From: Streptomyces panaciradicis
GTDB lineage: Bacteria > Actinomycetota > Actinomycetes > Streptomycetales > Streptomycetaceae
NCBI RefSeq assembly: GCF_023516615.1
Contig: NZ_JAMGBF010000020.1
Location: 1-64,000, forward strand
Direction of reading: 5' to 3'
DNA length: 64,000 nucleotides
Positions 25,400 through 35,214 of this stretch are shown here, piece by piece (positions within the stretch are counted from its first letter, which is position 1; each line of letters starts with the position of its first letter). Both the position numbers and the translations under genes were made by a program. Below the pieces are notes generated by a model. The model searched no databases and was not told the DNA's origin. It worked only from the letters and a program-made list of their open reading frames with translations.

Positions 25400-25840
25400 T
25401 CAGATGCGCGGGGGCCGGGCCTCGTAGGGCGTGGACAGCACCACCGTCGTCCGGGTCGAGACCCCGGCCAGGGACCGCAGCCGGGCCAGCAGCTCCTCCA
25501 GCTCGTGGGGGGTGGCCACGCGCACCTTGAGGATGTAGTTCTCGTCGCCCGCGACGCTGTGGCACGCCTCGATCTCGGGCACTCCCGCGAGCCGTTCGGC
25601 GATGTCGTCGGGGGCGCTGGGGTCGAAGGGCTTGACCGAGATGAACGCGGTCATGGGCAGTCCGACCGCCTCGGGGTCGACGACCGCGGCATAGCCGCGG
25701 ATGACGCCCCGCTGTTCCAGCCGCCGCACCCGCTGGTGCACGGCAGACGTGGACAGGCCCGTGGCCTTGCCCAGGTCCGTGTAGCTCATCCGCCCGTCCT
25801 TGACGAGCAGCTGAACGATCTGTCGGTCGAGCTCCTCCAT
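25400..25840 (-). CDS. Lrp/AsnC-family transcriptional regulator
   Basis: A protein of 146 residues. The N-terminal HTH (LDRQIVQLLVKDGRMSYTDLGKATGLSTSAVHQRVRRLE, residues 3-45) is followed by the RAM ligand-binding domain with the GDENYILKV motif near residue 97. Size and layout are standard for single Lrp/AsnC proteins, which sense amino acids and act as octamers. It sits just upstream of the amidohydrolase and is divergent from a Streptomyces-specific gene. The ATG at 25840 has only a weak ribosome site, and long upstream in-frame sequence has no domain. Confidence 0.92.
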   Translation of the reverse strand: MEELDRQIVQLLVKDGRMSYTDLGKATGLSTSAVHQRVRRLEQRGVIRGYAAVVDPEAVGLPMTAFISVKPFDPSAPDDIAERLAGVPEIEACHSVAGDENYILKVRVATPHELEELLARLRSLAGVSTRTTVVLSTPYEARPPRI

Positions 25841-26075
25841 GGCGCAAGAACCTACAGGGCGCTTGATCTCCTCCGATACCTCAGCACCCCAGGTCATGCC
25901 CGGTTCGTGATGTGGGCCTCCGCCGCGGGCACCTGCGCACGGCATGTGACGAACGCCACACCCCCGGACGCGTCTGCGTGATGGTCTCGTGATTACCGCC
26001 GAGACCGGGCGGGAAGTGCTTGCTGTGGTCGAGGCCGCAGCGCCTTCACGGCCCCAGCCCAAGGGGGAGTTATCC

Positions 26076-26510
26076 ATGCAGAGTCTTAAGCGCCCTGGTC
26101 GTACCGCGCCCAAGCGGCTCCAGCCGGTGGTCGAGCCCGAGCCGGAGGGCGTCGAACCCGACGAGTTCGACGACGAGCTCGACGCGTACGACACCTTCGA
26201 GATGTACCGGGTGATCTGCCCGGACTGCGCCCAGCCCATCGCGCTGCTGGCCGACGAGGAGGTGCTGCCGGAGCACGCGCTGTGCGCCTCGCCGTGGAAT
26301 CCGTTCGGCCTCACCGTCTGCACCGGCACCGGCCGCCAGGCCACCGAGGCGCGCTCGGCCGACGAGTCGGCCGAGCCCCAGGAGCAGGACACCGCACTGC
26401 TGTTGACGCTCCCTCAGGGGCTCGACTGGCGTACGCAGCCCTTCTCGCACGTCGGCGGCCCGGCCTCGCGCCCGATGCGCGTGCCGGTGATGCGTCGCCA
26501 GGCCGCCTGA
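26076..26510 (+). CDS. conserved Streptomyces protein with Cys motif (hypothetical)
   Basis: A soluble protein of 144 residues that I do not recognise. The N-terminal third is Pro/Glu/Asp-rich and acidic. The centre holds YRVICPDCAQPIALLADEEVLPEHALCASPWNPFG, with a CxxC pair and further Cys, so metal binding is possible but the site would be incomplete as a zinc ribbon. The C terminus is Arg/Pro-rich. AAGGGGGAG lies just before the ATG, so expression is likely strong. Its stop is six bases from the stop of the convergent kinase-like gene. Confidence 0.75.
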   Translation: MQSLKRPGRTAPKRLQPVVEPEPEGVEPDEFDDELDAYDTFEMYRVICPDCAQPIALLADEEVLPEHALCASPWNPFGLTVCTGTGRQATEARSADESAEPQEQDTALLLTLPQGLDWRTQPFSHVGGPASRPMRVPVMRRQAA

Positions 26511-26516
26511 GCCCGC

Positions 26517-27614
26517 TCAGTACCGGTAACTGCCCTGCACCATGGCGCGCAGACTGCCGTGGTGCAGGATCAGTGTGTCCGGGTCCGCGGGGACCACGGC
26601 CTCGCCGAAGTGCACCTGCCGGTAGGCGACGCGCAGCATGACGATCGCCTGCCGCAGGGCCGCGTACAGGATGTAGAAGTCCATGTCGCGCGGTGTGTGG
26701 CCGGTGAGTTCGGCGTAGCGGGCCTCGACGCGGTCGCGGCGCAGGAAGTCCGGCAGGCCCCGCTGGCCGAAGGAGACCGTCAGGTCCTGGAAGAAGCGGT
26801 GCAGGTAGACGGTCCAGCCGAGGTCGACCTCGCGCGGGGCCGGGGCCGCCATCTCCCAGTCCAGGACGGCGACGGGCTCGAACCCGTCGTAGACGACGTT
26901 TCCGATGCGTGCGTCGCCCCAGTTGAGGACCGGTGGGCCCGGATCGGCGGGCCAGGTCCGGGCGAGCCGGTCGAAGGCCGCCTCGATGAGGGGTGAACGG
27001 GCGCGTCCGTCGACGACCCAGTCGTAGTAGGCGCGTTGGGCCTCGACATGGCGGTGCAGCGCGTCGCCCTCGCCGGGAAGCGCGAGGAACTCGGCCTGCT
27101 CCGGCGGTACTTGGTCGTGCAGTCGGGCGAGCAGCCCGATCGAGGCGGCCTCCAGGTGCCCGCGCTCGGCGTCGCTCGCCGCGTGCAGCCAGTTGCCCTC
27201 GTAGGTGTACGGCATGACGTCCGGCGGCACGCGTCCCGCCACCCGCTCCATGACGAAGAACGGCGCGCCGAGCGGTGCTCGGTCCTCCTCCAGCCACAGC
27301 ACCCTCGGCACCGGCAGGTCGGTGTGCCGGGCGACCAGGCGCATGGTGCGGTACTGGCGCGGCATGTCGTACACCGGGAAGACGGTGTACGCCGCGGGAT
27401 CGGCCGCCAGTCTCAACGCGCAGGCGCGCAGTGGGGGTTCGGGGTGCTCGAGGTCGAAGAGCAGGGTCTCGCTGGACATGCCGTTGGACTCCGGGACGCG
27501 GACGCCGGTCGCCTTGGCGCCGGGCAGGCGGGTGCCGAGCCAGGCGGTGAGGCGGCGGGCGATGTCCTCGGGGTCACGGGTGGTGGTGCGGGGACGCGGC
27601 GCGGTGGGTGCCAT
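26517..27614 (-). CDS. phosphotransferase family protein (APH fold, ACAD10/11-kinase-like)
   Basis: A protein of 365 residues with the aminoglycoside-phosphotransferase/choline-kinase fold. Seen are the nucleotide-binding ALRLAADPAAYTVFPVYD region, the catalytic loop LNWGDARIGNVVYD (Asp and Asn present; the usual HGD is WGD as in the acyl-CoA dehydrogenase 10/11 kinase group) and the metal-binding VLDWEMAAPAP. This group phosphorylates small molecules, such as 4-hydroxy acids in mammalian ACAD10/11. A possible link to the acyl-CoA dehydrogenase at 29078 is only suggestive. It starts 12 bases after the lipocalin-like gene and is probably cotranscribed with it. Confidence 0.87.
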   Translation of the reverse strand: MAPTAPRPRTTTRDPEDIARRLTAWLGTRLPGAKATGVRVPESNGMSSETLLFDLEHPEPPLRACALRLAADPAAYTVFPVYDMPRQYRTMRLVARHTDLPVPRVLWLEEDRAPLGAPFFVMERVAGRVPPDVMPYTYEGNWLHAASDAERGHLEAASIGLLARLHDQVPPEQAEFLALPGEGDALHRHVEAQRAYYDWVVDGRARSPLIEAAFDRLARTWPADPGPPVLNWGDARIGNVVYDGFEPVAVLDWEMAAPAPREVDLGWTVYLHRFFQDLTVSFGQRGLPDFLRRDRVEARYAELTGHTPRDMDFYILYAALRQAIVMLRVAYRQVHFGEAVVPADPDTLILHHGSLRAMVQGSYRY

Positions 27615-27626
27615 GTCACATACCGC

Positions 27627-28727
27627 CTAGGGTGCGACCGATGTGAAGTCCGTGAAGCCGCTCGGGTCGTGCCGCCCGAACGAGCCGTGCTCGAAGATGC
27701 CGTGTCCCACCCGCCCGTCCAGGCGGAAGCGTGCCGCGTGGTCGGTGACCCCGTAGGCGGCGAGCGGGTGCACCGCCGTCAGGTCGTAGGTGCGCCGGTC
27801 GGTCCAGCCCCGGCCGCGCCAGGTGCCGTGCTGCCAGTCGTCGGCGGGCGGGTAGCCGGCGCCGACGGCGAGCGGGGAGGAGGTGAGGATCTCCACCTCC
27901 AGCTCCTGGGGCTTGCGCGGGTCGCCGAGGTGGACGAGGGCGCGCTCGGGGTGACGGGTGCCCGGGCGGTAGGTGATCTCGGGCTGGGGCCAGCCCAGTT
28001 GACGATCGCGGTGGCCGGGGCGGACGAGGGTGGCGTCGTTGAGGGTGCGGTAGCCGTCGGCGTCCTCCTGCACGATCACCATCAGGAACCGGTCCTCGAA
28101 GCGGACCGGGCACCACAGCCAGTGGAAGCCCTCGGTGGGGTGCTCCTCGGCGAGCCGGCCGCCCTCCTCCCCCGGCAGCGGCCGTACGCCCCAGCTGCGG
28201 TCGCGGGTGCCCGTCCAGCCGCCGGCCGTGACGCGGAACTCCTCCCCGGCGGCCCGGACGACCCCCTCCACGCTCCCCGCCTGCACGAAGCGGCGCCCTT
28301 CCAGGGTGAGCCGGTCGCCGCGGCGCTGGAGGTGGTGGGGCTCCCACAGAGCGGGGAAGCCGGCGGTCCACAAGAGGTCGTACGACAACGACTCGTCGTC
28401 GCAGCGCAGCCGGATCCGGCGCAGCGGCTCCTCCACCTCGATGCGCAGCGGGCCCACCGAGAGCCGCATGCGGTCCTCGCCGAGCGCGTCCGACGCCCGG
28501 ACGGCGTGCAGCATGTCGCCGGTGCGCAGGGTCGCGTAGGCGTCGATGACGCCGACGTTCGGGTAGACGCCGAGACCGGTGATCAGCAGCGCCCGTCCCT
28601 CGTGGTCGAGGACATGGAAGATGCACCGGTCGTAGGCGTTGCGGTCGCCGGTCGCGACGTGCCTCATGGACAGGGCGACCTGGTGCACGGGGTACTCGTC
28701 GAGCGGTACGGGACGGTCGTCGGCCAT
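27627..28727 (-). CDS. lipocalin-like (CrtC/AttH-type) protein, function unknown
   Basis: A soluble protein of 366 residues, beta-rich with many Trp and paired aromatic strands (GFHWLWCPVRFEDRFLMVIV, WTGTRDRSWGVRP). This resembles the two-lipocalin fold of AttH and hydroxyneurosporene synthase (CrtC), which hydrate or bind lipids or terpenoids. RSWGVR is a common motif of the group. No signal peptide. The ATG at 28727 has GGGAGG eight bases upstream. It is followed 12 bases later by the kinase-like gene, an operon of two. Substrate unknown. Confidence 0.7.
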   Translation of the reverse strand: MADDRPVPLDEYPVHQVALSMRHVATGDRNAYDRCIFHVLDHEGRALLITGLGVYPNVGVIDAYATLRTGDMLHAVRASDALGEDRMRLSVGPLRIEVEEPLRRIRLRCDDESLSYDLLWTAGFPALWEPHHLQRRGDRLTLEGRRFVQAGSVEGVVRAAGEEFRVTAGGWTGTRDRSWGVRPLPGEEGGRLAEEHPTEGFHWLWCPVRFEDRFLMVIVQEDADGYRTLNDATLVRPGHRDRQLGWPQPEITYRPGTRHPERALVHLGDPRKPQELEVEILTSSPLAVGAGYPPADDWQHGTWRGRGWTDRRTYDLTAVHPLAAYGVTDHAARFRLDGRVGHGIFEHGSFGRHDPSGFTDFTSVAP

Positions 28728-28866
28728 GCCACACCTCCCTGGGGACGGCTTGGCTGACGGTACGTCAGGTGGCGTCGACCCACCAGATCCGCGGGCGGAC
28801 AACCGCGAACTCACGGTCGATTCCGGGGACGGGTGACCTGCCCCATTGCCTTTCCGTTGCCTTGGT

Positions 28867-29115
28867 ATGACCTCGACCTACGCAGCGGCCCAGCGGCAGC
28901 GCCGGGTGTTCGTGCCTCCGCCCACAGGAACGGTTCCGCGTCCCCCGGCGCCGCCCCAGGACCCGCCCATCTACCGTGATCTGCTGCGCGCCTGGGCCGA
29001 CCGGGGCCGCACCCTGCCCGGGCGCCACGACCCCGAGTGGGCCCGGCTCGCGGCGCCGCAGGTCAGAACCGGCGAGTTCAGCGGGTTTCCGGACCCGCGA
29101 GGTGACGGGCGATGA
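28867..29115 (+). CDS. small hypothetical protein
   Basis: A soluble protein of 82 residues. A Pro-rich middle (VPPPTGTVPRPPAPPQDPP) is followed by IYRDLLRAWADRGRTLPGRHDPEWARLAA, a helical, Trp-containing stretch resembling other small streptomycete proteins. No known domain. Its last 38 bases overlap the 3' end of the acyl-CoA dehydrogenase gene on the other strand. No clear ribosome site is seen before the ATG, so a leaderless or weakly expressed gene is possible. Codon third-position bias supports coding. Confidence 0.55.
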   Translation: MTSTYAAAQRQRRVFVPPPTGTVPRPPAPPQDPPIYRDLLRAWADRGRTLPGRHDPEWARLAAPQVRTGEFSGFPDPRGDGR

Positions 29116-30250
29116 CCATCCGCTGGATCTGGTTGGTGCCCTCGACGATCTGCAGGACCTTGGCCTCGCGCATGTAGCGCTCGGCCGGGAAGTCGGCGGT
29201 GTAGCCGTAGCCGCCGAGGATCTGCACGGCGTCCGTGGTGACCTTCATGGCCGTGTCGGTGCAGTGCAGCTTGGCCATCGCCGCCTCCTTGGCGAACGGC
29301 CGTCCGGCGTCGCGCAGCCGCGCGGCGGTCAGATACAGCGCCCGGCCCGCCTCGATCTGGGTCGCCATGTCGGCGATCATGAAGCGCAGGCCCTGGAAGT
29401 CGGCGATCGGCCGTCCGAACTGCCGCCGGTCGGTGGCGTACGCGACCGCCTCGTCGAGCGCGGCCTGGGCCAGGCCGATCGCACAGGCCGCGATGCCGAG
29501 CCGGCCGGAGTCGAGCGAGGACAGGGCGATCGCGAAGCCCTGGCCCTCCTCCCCGATGCGCCGCTCGTCGGGCACCCGCACCCCGTCGAAGTGAACCTGG
29601 GCGGTCGGTGAGCCCTTCATGCCCATCTTCTTCTCGGGCACCGCGCCGCTGAGGCCCTCGGCGTCGCCCGGGACCAGGAACGCGGTGATGCCGCGCGGCC
29701 CCTCCTCGCCCGTGCGGGCCATGACCGTGTAGAAGTCGGCGATCCCGCCGTGCGTGATCCAGGCCTTGGTGCCGGTGATCACCCAGTCCTCGCCGTCCCG
29801 CACCGCCCTCGTTCGCAGGGAGGCCGCGTCCGAGCCGGAGGACGGCTCCGAGAGGCAGTACGCCCCCAGCAGGCCCCCGCCGAGCATCGCGGGCAGGTAC
29901 TCGATCTGCTGCTGCTTGGAGCCGTAGGCGGCGAGCGCGTAGCAGGCGAGGGTGTGGACGCTGACTCCGAGGCCCACGGTGAGACGGGCCGCGGCGAGCT
30001 CCTCGAGCACCTGGAGGTAGACCTCGTAGGGCTGGTCGCCTCCGCCGCACTCGGAGTCGTAGGGCAGACCGAGCAGTCCCGCCTTGGACAGCAGCGTGAA
30101 GACCTCGCGCGGGAAGCGTCCCGCGTCCTCCTCCTCGGCCGCCTTCGGAGCGATCTCGCGCTGGGCGATGTCGCGGACGAGCGAGATCAGATCCCGGGCC
30201 TCGTCCGTGGGCAGTTGACGGTCCACCGGCTGCGCGGCGCGATCGGGCAT
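29078..30250 (-). CDS. acyl-CoA dehydrogenase
   Basis: A flavoenzyme of 390 residues that oxidises acyl-CoA to trans-2-enoyl-CoA. Seen are AYCLSEPSSGSDAASLRT (FAD and substrate contact), GTKAWITHGG, GMKGSPTAQVHFDGVRVP, and the C-terminal QILGGYGYTADFPAERYMREAK with IVEGTNQIQRMVIAR. The catalytic Glu fits the EGTNQIQ segment as in short-chain/MCAD-type enzymes. Length is standard. GAGGAG precedes the ATG. It is a single gene upstream of and divergent from the chitinase. Confidence 0.95.
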   Translation of the reverse strand: MPDRAAQPVDRQLPTDEARDLISLVRDIAQREIAPKAAEEEDAGRFPREVFTLLSKAGLLGLPYDSECGGGDQPYEVYLQVLEELAAARLTVGLGVSVHTLACYALAAYGSKQQQIEYLPAMLGGGLLGAYCLSEPSSGSDAASLRTRAVRDGEDWVITGTKAWITHGGIADFYTVMARTGEEGPRGITAFLVPGDAEGLSGAVPEKKMGMKGSPTAQVHFDGVRVPDERRIGEEGQGFAIALSSLDSGRLGIAACAIGLAQAALDEAVAYATDRRQFGRPIADFQGLRFMIADMATQIEAGRALYLTAARLRDAGRPFAKEAAMAKLHCTDTAMKVTTDAVQILGGYGYTADFPAERYMREAKVLQIVEGTNQIQRMVIARHLAGPETR

Positions 30251-30483
30251 GGCGACGCTCTCCTCCCTCTTTCGGGCACATCGGCGGACGTGCGCCTTGG
30301 GTGGGGGCGGCCGCCGGGTCTTCCACGGGCCCAGCCGACGCTCGCCCTCCCGGGTCTCGGAAGCTGCTGACCAGCGGCTGTGCGCTGTGAGTATGCCCGA
30401 TCGGGGCCATCCCGTCACCAGTTAACGACCGCTTACTTCAAGAATATCCGAAGCGGCTCACGACGCGTTCCGGCCGGCACCTC
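30251..30483. other. divergent upstream region of acyl-CoA dehydrogenase and chitinase
   Basis: A relatively AT-rich block (about 30420-30480, GTTAACGACC and TTCAAGAATATCC) between two divergent genes. Both promoters should lie here; no coding frame is convincing. Confidence 0.4.
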
Positions 30484-30521
30484 ATTGGTCCGCACCATTG
30501 ACCCGACTGGTCTAGTCCTCC
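30484..30521 (+). promoter_or_regulatory. two DasR-type (dre-like) sites before the chitinase gene
   Basis: ATTGGTCCGCACCATT (30484-30499) and ACTGGTCTAGTCCTCC (30506-30521) match the DasR consensus ACTGGTCTAGACCAGT at 11 and 12 of 16 positions. They start 22 bases apart, about two helical turns. Direct TGGTCT-type repeats are known in Streptomyces chitinase promoters, and DasR, freed by glucosamine phosphates, controls chitin use. Confidence 0.75.
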
Positions 30522-30598
30522 TAGGGTTCATGACCAACGCTTTACCGCGTTCATGCCAATCGGCGCGCGTTCCCCTCTCCCCCACGAGGAGACACCCG

Positions 30599-31825
<1,227 letters not shown>

Positions 31826-31852
31826 CCGTGAGCGCAAGGCACTTGGGGCAAG

Positions 31853-31874
31853 GGCGCGGGACCGTCCCGGGCGC
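31853..31874. terminator. hairpin between chitinase and TetR genes
   Basis: GGCGCGGGAC pairs with GTCCCGGGCGCC with a two-base bulge, between two convergent genes. Confidence 0.4.
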
Positions 31875-31880
31875 CTCGCC

Positions 31881-32540
31881 TCAGGTGTCGCGGCGGGCCG
31901 GGGCCGGGGCCGGGTAGGCCGGGTCGAGTTCCTCGACGGCGCGCATCGAGCCGCCGAGGTTCTTGACCAGCAGTTCGCGCATCTGGTCACGGGTGAGCGA
32001 GGGGCGGTCGATCCAGTCGAGGACGGCGCCCTCGACGCCGCACACCCAGCTGAACAGGCCCATGCGGGCGAGCGGCGAGATGTCGGTGCGGCCGTAGGCG
32101 CCGTCGGCGATGGTGGCCACGATCGCCTCGCGCACCCCGTCCCGGATGGCCTGCACCTCGGCGTCGAAGCCGACCCCGCCGCTGACGATCGTGCGGTAGG
32201 CGGCCTGGTTGTGCTCGGCCCAGCGCAGATAGCTCTCCATGGTGCGGTGGACCCGGTCCAGCTGCTCCAGTTCGACGCCGCTCGCCGCGAAACTGACGAG
32301 GTCGGCGACCGAGTCGTGGATGATCGCCAGGTAGTAGCCGCGCTTGGACTGGAAGTAGTAGTAGATCAGCCCCTTGGCGACCCGCGCCTGCTTGGCTATG
32401 TCGTCCATGGACAGTGCGTCGTAGGAGGTGTCGGCGAACAACTTCCGCCCGATGGCGATGAGTTCGGCGCGGCGCGCCAGCGAGCGTTCGGTGCCGCGCG
32501 CTCGGGGACGGGCGCCGTCGCGCCGTTCGCTGATCTTCAA
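31881..32540 (-). CDS. TetR/AcrR-family transcriptional regulator
   Basis: A protein of 219 residues. After a basic leader comes the TetR HTH (residues 22-66: AELIAIGRKLFADTSYDALSMDDIAKQARVAKGLIYYYF), with GLIYYYFQSKRGYYLA as the usual end. The C-terminal ligand domain is helical with an SWVCGVEGAVLDW segment. The start appears to be TTG at 32540, with AGGG six bases upstream; no ATG or GTG is in frame nearby. No adjacent target operon is obvious: downstream is the convergent chitinase, upstream the small membrane gene on the same strand. Ligand unknown. Confidence 0.88.
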   Translation of the reverse strand: MKISERRDGARPRARGTERSLARRAELIAIGRKLFADTSYDALSMDDIAKQARVAKGLIYYYFQSKRGYYLAIIHDSVADLVSFAASGVELEQLDRVHRTMESYLRWAEHNQAAYRTIVSGGVGFDAEVQAIRDGVREAIVATIADGAYGRTDISPLARMGLFSWVCGVEGAVLDWIDRPSLTRDQMRELLVKNLGGSMRAVEELDPAYPAPAPARRDT

Positions 32541-32662
32541 TTTCGACCCTGGTCTCGGGCGGGGTGGCGGGACATCCGAAGTATGTCAGAACAACAACGT
32601 CCACTCGTTCGACTCTGATCGACGAGCGGGCGCGCGGCGGACGCGGGCCGTCCCCCGCCGGA

Positions 32663-32803
32663 TCACAGCAGGCCGAGCTGGGTGACGAGCATGGCGACGA
32701 CCATGACGAGGGTCCAGCCCATGACGTGCTCGAGGACCTTCGAGCCGTCGTTCCCGGGACCGCCGGTGCGGGTGCGGACGGCGGTGGCGGAGTGTGCGGT
32801 CAT
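32663..32803 (-). CDS. small single-pass membrane protein (46 residues)
   Basis: A short gene with streptomycete codon bias. The N-terminal half is polar and basic (TAHSATAVRTRTGGPGNDGS); the C-terminal half is one hydrophobic helix (VMGWTLVMVVAMLVTQLGLL) preceded by KVLEH. The protein ends right after the helix, so it looks tail-anchored with its N terminus in the cytoplasm. A weak TGAG stands before the ATG. It lies between the TetR gene and the C39-type protease gene, all on the minus strand. Function unknown; it might be a conserved sporulation- or stress-type small membrane protein. Confidence 0.6.
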   Translation of the reverse strand: MTAHSATAVRTRTGGPGNDGSKVLEHVMGWTLVMVVAMLVTQLGLL

Positions 32804-32949
32804 GGTGTCTCACTGAGGTCGGACGCGTGCGGTGGACTCCCCCCACCCTTCTGTCCACCTTGCCACCCCGGACGGCTTTCGCGGCGGAGACGTCGGTCAC
32901 AGCGTGCAGGCCCCGGTTCGTCCGGGGCCTGCACGCTCCCACCGTGCCG

Positions 32950-34302
32950 TCAGCGCACACCCACCGCGGCCAGCGCCCTGCGCATACGGATGCCGAGCCG
33001 CGCGGGGAAGTACAGGTAGCAGACGCCGCCGCTGCCCGAGACGACCTTGCCCGAGGCGTTGTACCGCTTGGTCCGCAGCCAGATGTTCTCAAATTCCCGC
33101 CGCGCGTACACCCGTCGCACCGCCTCGTCGTCCGGCGAGAACGGGTCGTTGGCGATCACGTCGCCGTCGGCGGTGAAGCCGATGACGGTCATCAGGTGCC
33201 CCGCGGTGCCGTAACCGGCCCCGGTCAGCTCCCCCTTGAGGAACGACTGGGACGTGATGGCCGGGATGCCGGCGCCGATCAGCGTCTCCAGGTCGGTGAG
33301 CGAGCCGAGCCGGGTGACGACGCCCTGCAGTCCCTTGTACGTGGCCGCGTAGGCGGCGTTGAACGGCCAGTTGCCGCAGCCCTCGTACTGGTAGTCGTAG
33401 GTGTAGCGGGCCGCGTGATCGACCTGCGGGTCGGCGTAGGAGGGGTCCACCCAGGACAGCTGCTCGGGGGTGAGCCGCCCGCCCCAGTACTCGATGATCA
33501 TCTGCGAGGAGGTGGGGCTGCACCACGCCTCGCCGCCGTTGTCGTACTCGGGGTACTGGCCCTTGTGGATCTCCTGCGAGTACCGCGGGACGAGCAGCTC
33601 CTTGGCCGGGCCGGGGGTGGAGGCCGGGACGGTGAAGCGGTCGGGGACGTCGGAGCCCATCGCGCCGAGCCGCCACACGGTGGGGGTGAGGTCGGTGCCG
33701 GGCCTGCGGTAGAGGGTGAGGCGGAGGCGGTAGGCGACCAGGCGCAGCCCGGTGGTGGCGTCGTCGACGGCAAAGGTGTCGGTCCAGATGCTGCTCCTGC
33801 CGTCGCCCTGGCCGTCGACCGAGGTCCGCCTGATGTCCTCGTCGCCCGCCGCCCAGCGGCCCATCACGTACCAGGGGGTCTCGGTGCCGTCGGAGTACGT
33901 GCCGTGCAGTTCGACCTGGAGCCAGGTGCCGGCCGGGGTGTGCGCGTTCCAGGAGGCGATCGCCTCGGTGGCCGGCACCCGCAGCCGGTGCACCGGGGAG
34001 GTCCAGGTCGCGTACTCCCAGGAGGCGGTCCTGCCGGTGTGCGGGTCGGTGTAGTCCACCGTGCCGGCCGGGTGCGCGAGGACGACGCCGGGACGCACCC
34101 CCGCGACGGCACGGGCGCCCTGCGCGCTGCCGGCGCGCCAGTCGGTGTACGAGGTCCAGGCACGGTAGTCCACCGTGCGGGCGGGCTCCTCGGCGGTGTC
34201 CGCCGCGTCGGCCACGCCCTGGGTGACCGAGGGGCCGGCCACCGCCGCGGCGACCGCCGCGGCGAGAACGGTTCGGCGGGACGGCTGTTCGGCTCTGCTC
34301 AT
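32950..34302 (-). CDS. Tat-exported C39-family cysteine peptidase-like protein
   Basis: A secreted protein of 450 residues. A Tat signal (SRRTVLAAAVAAAVAG, residues 8-23) opens it. Residues about 45-230 form a beta-rich domain of unknown role. From about 235 a papain-like C39_2 domain carries the likely triad: Cys261 (EAWCSPTSSQM), His369 (TAGHLMTVIGF) and Asn385/Asp386 (ANDPFSP). Such domains in bacteria process peptides or act as cell-wall-associated proteases. The ATG at 34302 fits the Tat start; upstream frame lacks signal features. The 3' end has no obvious hairpin. Target unknown; streptomycetes carry several paralogues. Confidence 0.88.
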   Translation of the reverse strand: MSRAEQPSRRTVLAAAVAAAVAGPSVTQGVADAADTAEEPARTVDYRAWTSYTDWRAGSAQGARAVAGVRPGVVLAHPAGTVDYTDPHTGRTASWEYATWTSPVHRLRVPATEAIASWNAHTPAGTWLQVELHGTYSDGTETPWYVMGRWAAGDEDIRRTSVDGQGDGRSSIWTDTFAVDDATTGLRLVAYRLRLTLYRRPGTDLTPTVWRLGAMGSDVPDRFTVPASTPGPAKELLVPRYSQEIHKGQYPEYDNGGEAWCSPTSSQMIIEYWGGRLTPEQLSWVDPSYADPQVDHAARYTYDYQYEGCGNWPFNAAYAATYKGLQGVVTRLGSLTDLETLIGAGIPAITSQSFLKGELTGAGYGTAGHLMTVIGFTADGDVIANDPFSPDDEAVRRVYARREFENIWLRTKRYNASGKVVSGSGGVCYLYFPARLGIRMRRALAAVGVR

Positions 34303-34544
34303 GGGTGGGATGACCCCCAGGTGTCCGAGTCGGGGCAGGTCCGATCGCACAGCGGTGCACCACTTTTGACATGCACCGTTGTGCGCCCACTATGGCCGCC
34401 GACCGGCCCCGCGGCCAGCACTTCGGGCCGTGCCGCGCGCATCAATATTGGTCTGCACCACTGGCGTCACCTGCCAGGACGCGGCCGGGGCCGGTCTAGA
34501 CTGGCCCCGAGGACCCCACCCCTCCCCCGAGTCAAGGAACGACG

Positions 34545-35165
34545 ATTCAGCACCTCGCCTCCCTGCTCCGCCGGCTGCCCCCGTCCTGCGGCCCGGTCCG
34601 TCTGGTCGGCGTCGACGGACACGCCGGGTCGGGGAAGACCACGTTCGCCGGGCGGTTGGCCCGGGCCCTGGACGACGCCCCGGTGCTGCACCTCGACGAC
34701 ATCGCCACCCACGACGAGCTGTTCGCGTGGACCGGCCGGCTCCGGGCCGAGGTGATCGACCCGCTCCTGCGCGGCGAGACCGCCCACTACGCCCCCTACG
34801 ACTGGCGGGCCCGCCGCCCCACCGCCCCCCGGGCCCTGCCGCCGGCCCCCGTGATCCTCGTCGAGGGCGTCGGCGCGGGCCGCAGCGCCCTGCGCCCGCA
34901 CCTCGCCCAGCTGCTGTGGATGGAGTTGCCGCACGAGGAGTCCTGGAATCGAGGGCGCCTGCGGGACGGGGAGGAGCAGCGGGAGTTCTGGGCCGCGTGG
35001 GTCCGCGCGGAACGGCGGCACTTCGCCGAGGATCCCTCCCGGCCCTTCGCCGACCTGCTGGTACGGCAGGGCGAAAAGGGATATGTGGTGCTGCCGGGAC
35101 CCGCGCACACACTTGGACCGGACCAGGCGAACACGCACAGTGACGGACCATCCGCAGTGTGCTGA
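34545..35165 (+). CDS. P-loop kinase, uridine-kinase-like, with apparent ATT start
   Basis: A protein of about 206 residues. Near residue 24 there is a P loop, GVDGHAGSGKTTFAGRLAR; then VLHLDDIATHDELFAW (substrate Asp region) and VILVEGVGAGRSALRPHL (Walker B-like). This is the layout of uridine/adenylylsulphate-type small-molecule kinases; substrate unknown. The open frame from an in-frame stop at 34497 to the P loop has no ATG, GTG or TTG. The ATT at 34545 has AAGGA six bases upstream and places the P loop at the usual distance, so it is the best start. A frameshift or sequencing error is the alternative. The 3' end is followed by a probable small RNA. Confidence 0.75.
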   Translation: MQHLASLLRRLPPSCGPVRLVGVDGHAGSGKTTFAGRLARALDDAPVLHLDDIATHDELFAWTGRLRAEVIDPLLRGETAHYAPYDWRARRPTAPRALPPAPVILVEGVGAGRSALRPHLAQLLWMELPHEESWNRGRLRDGEEQREFWAAWVRAERRHFAEDPSRPFADLLVRQGEKGYVVLPGPAHTLGPDQANTHSDGPSAVC

Positions 35166-35214
35166 ACTTGTGAAGATCGGCGCGCGGGAACTTCCCGGAG
35201 GGCCTCAACTCGGC

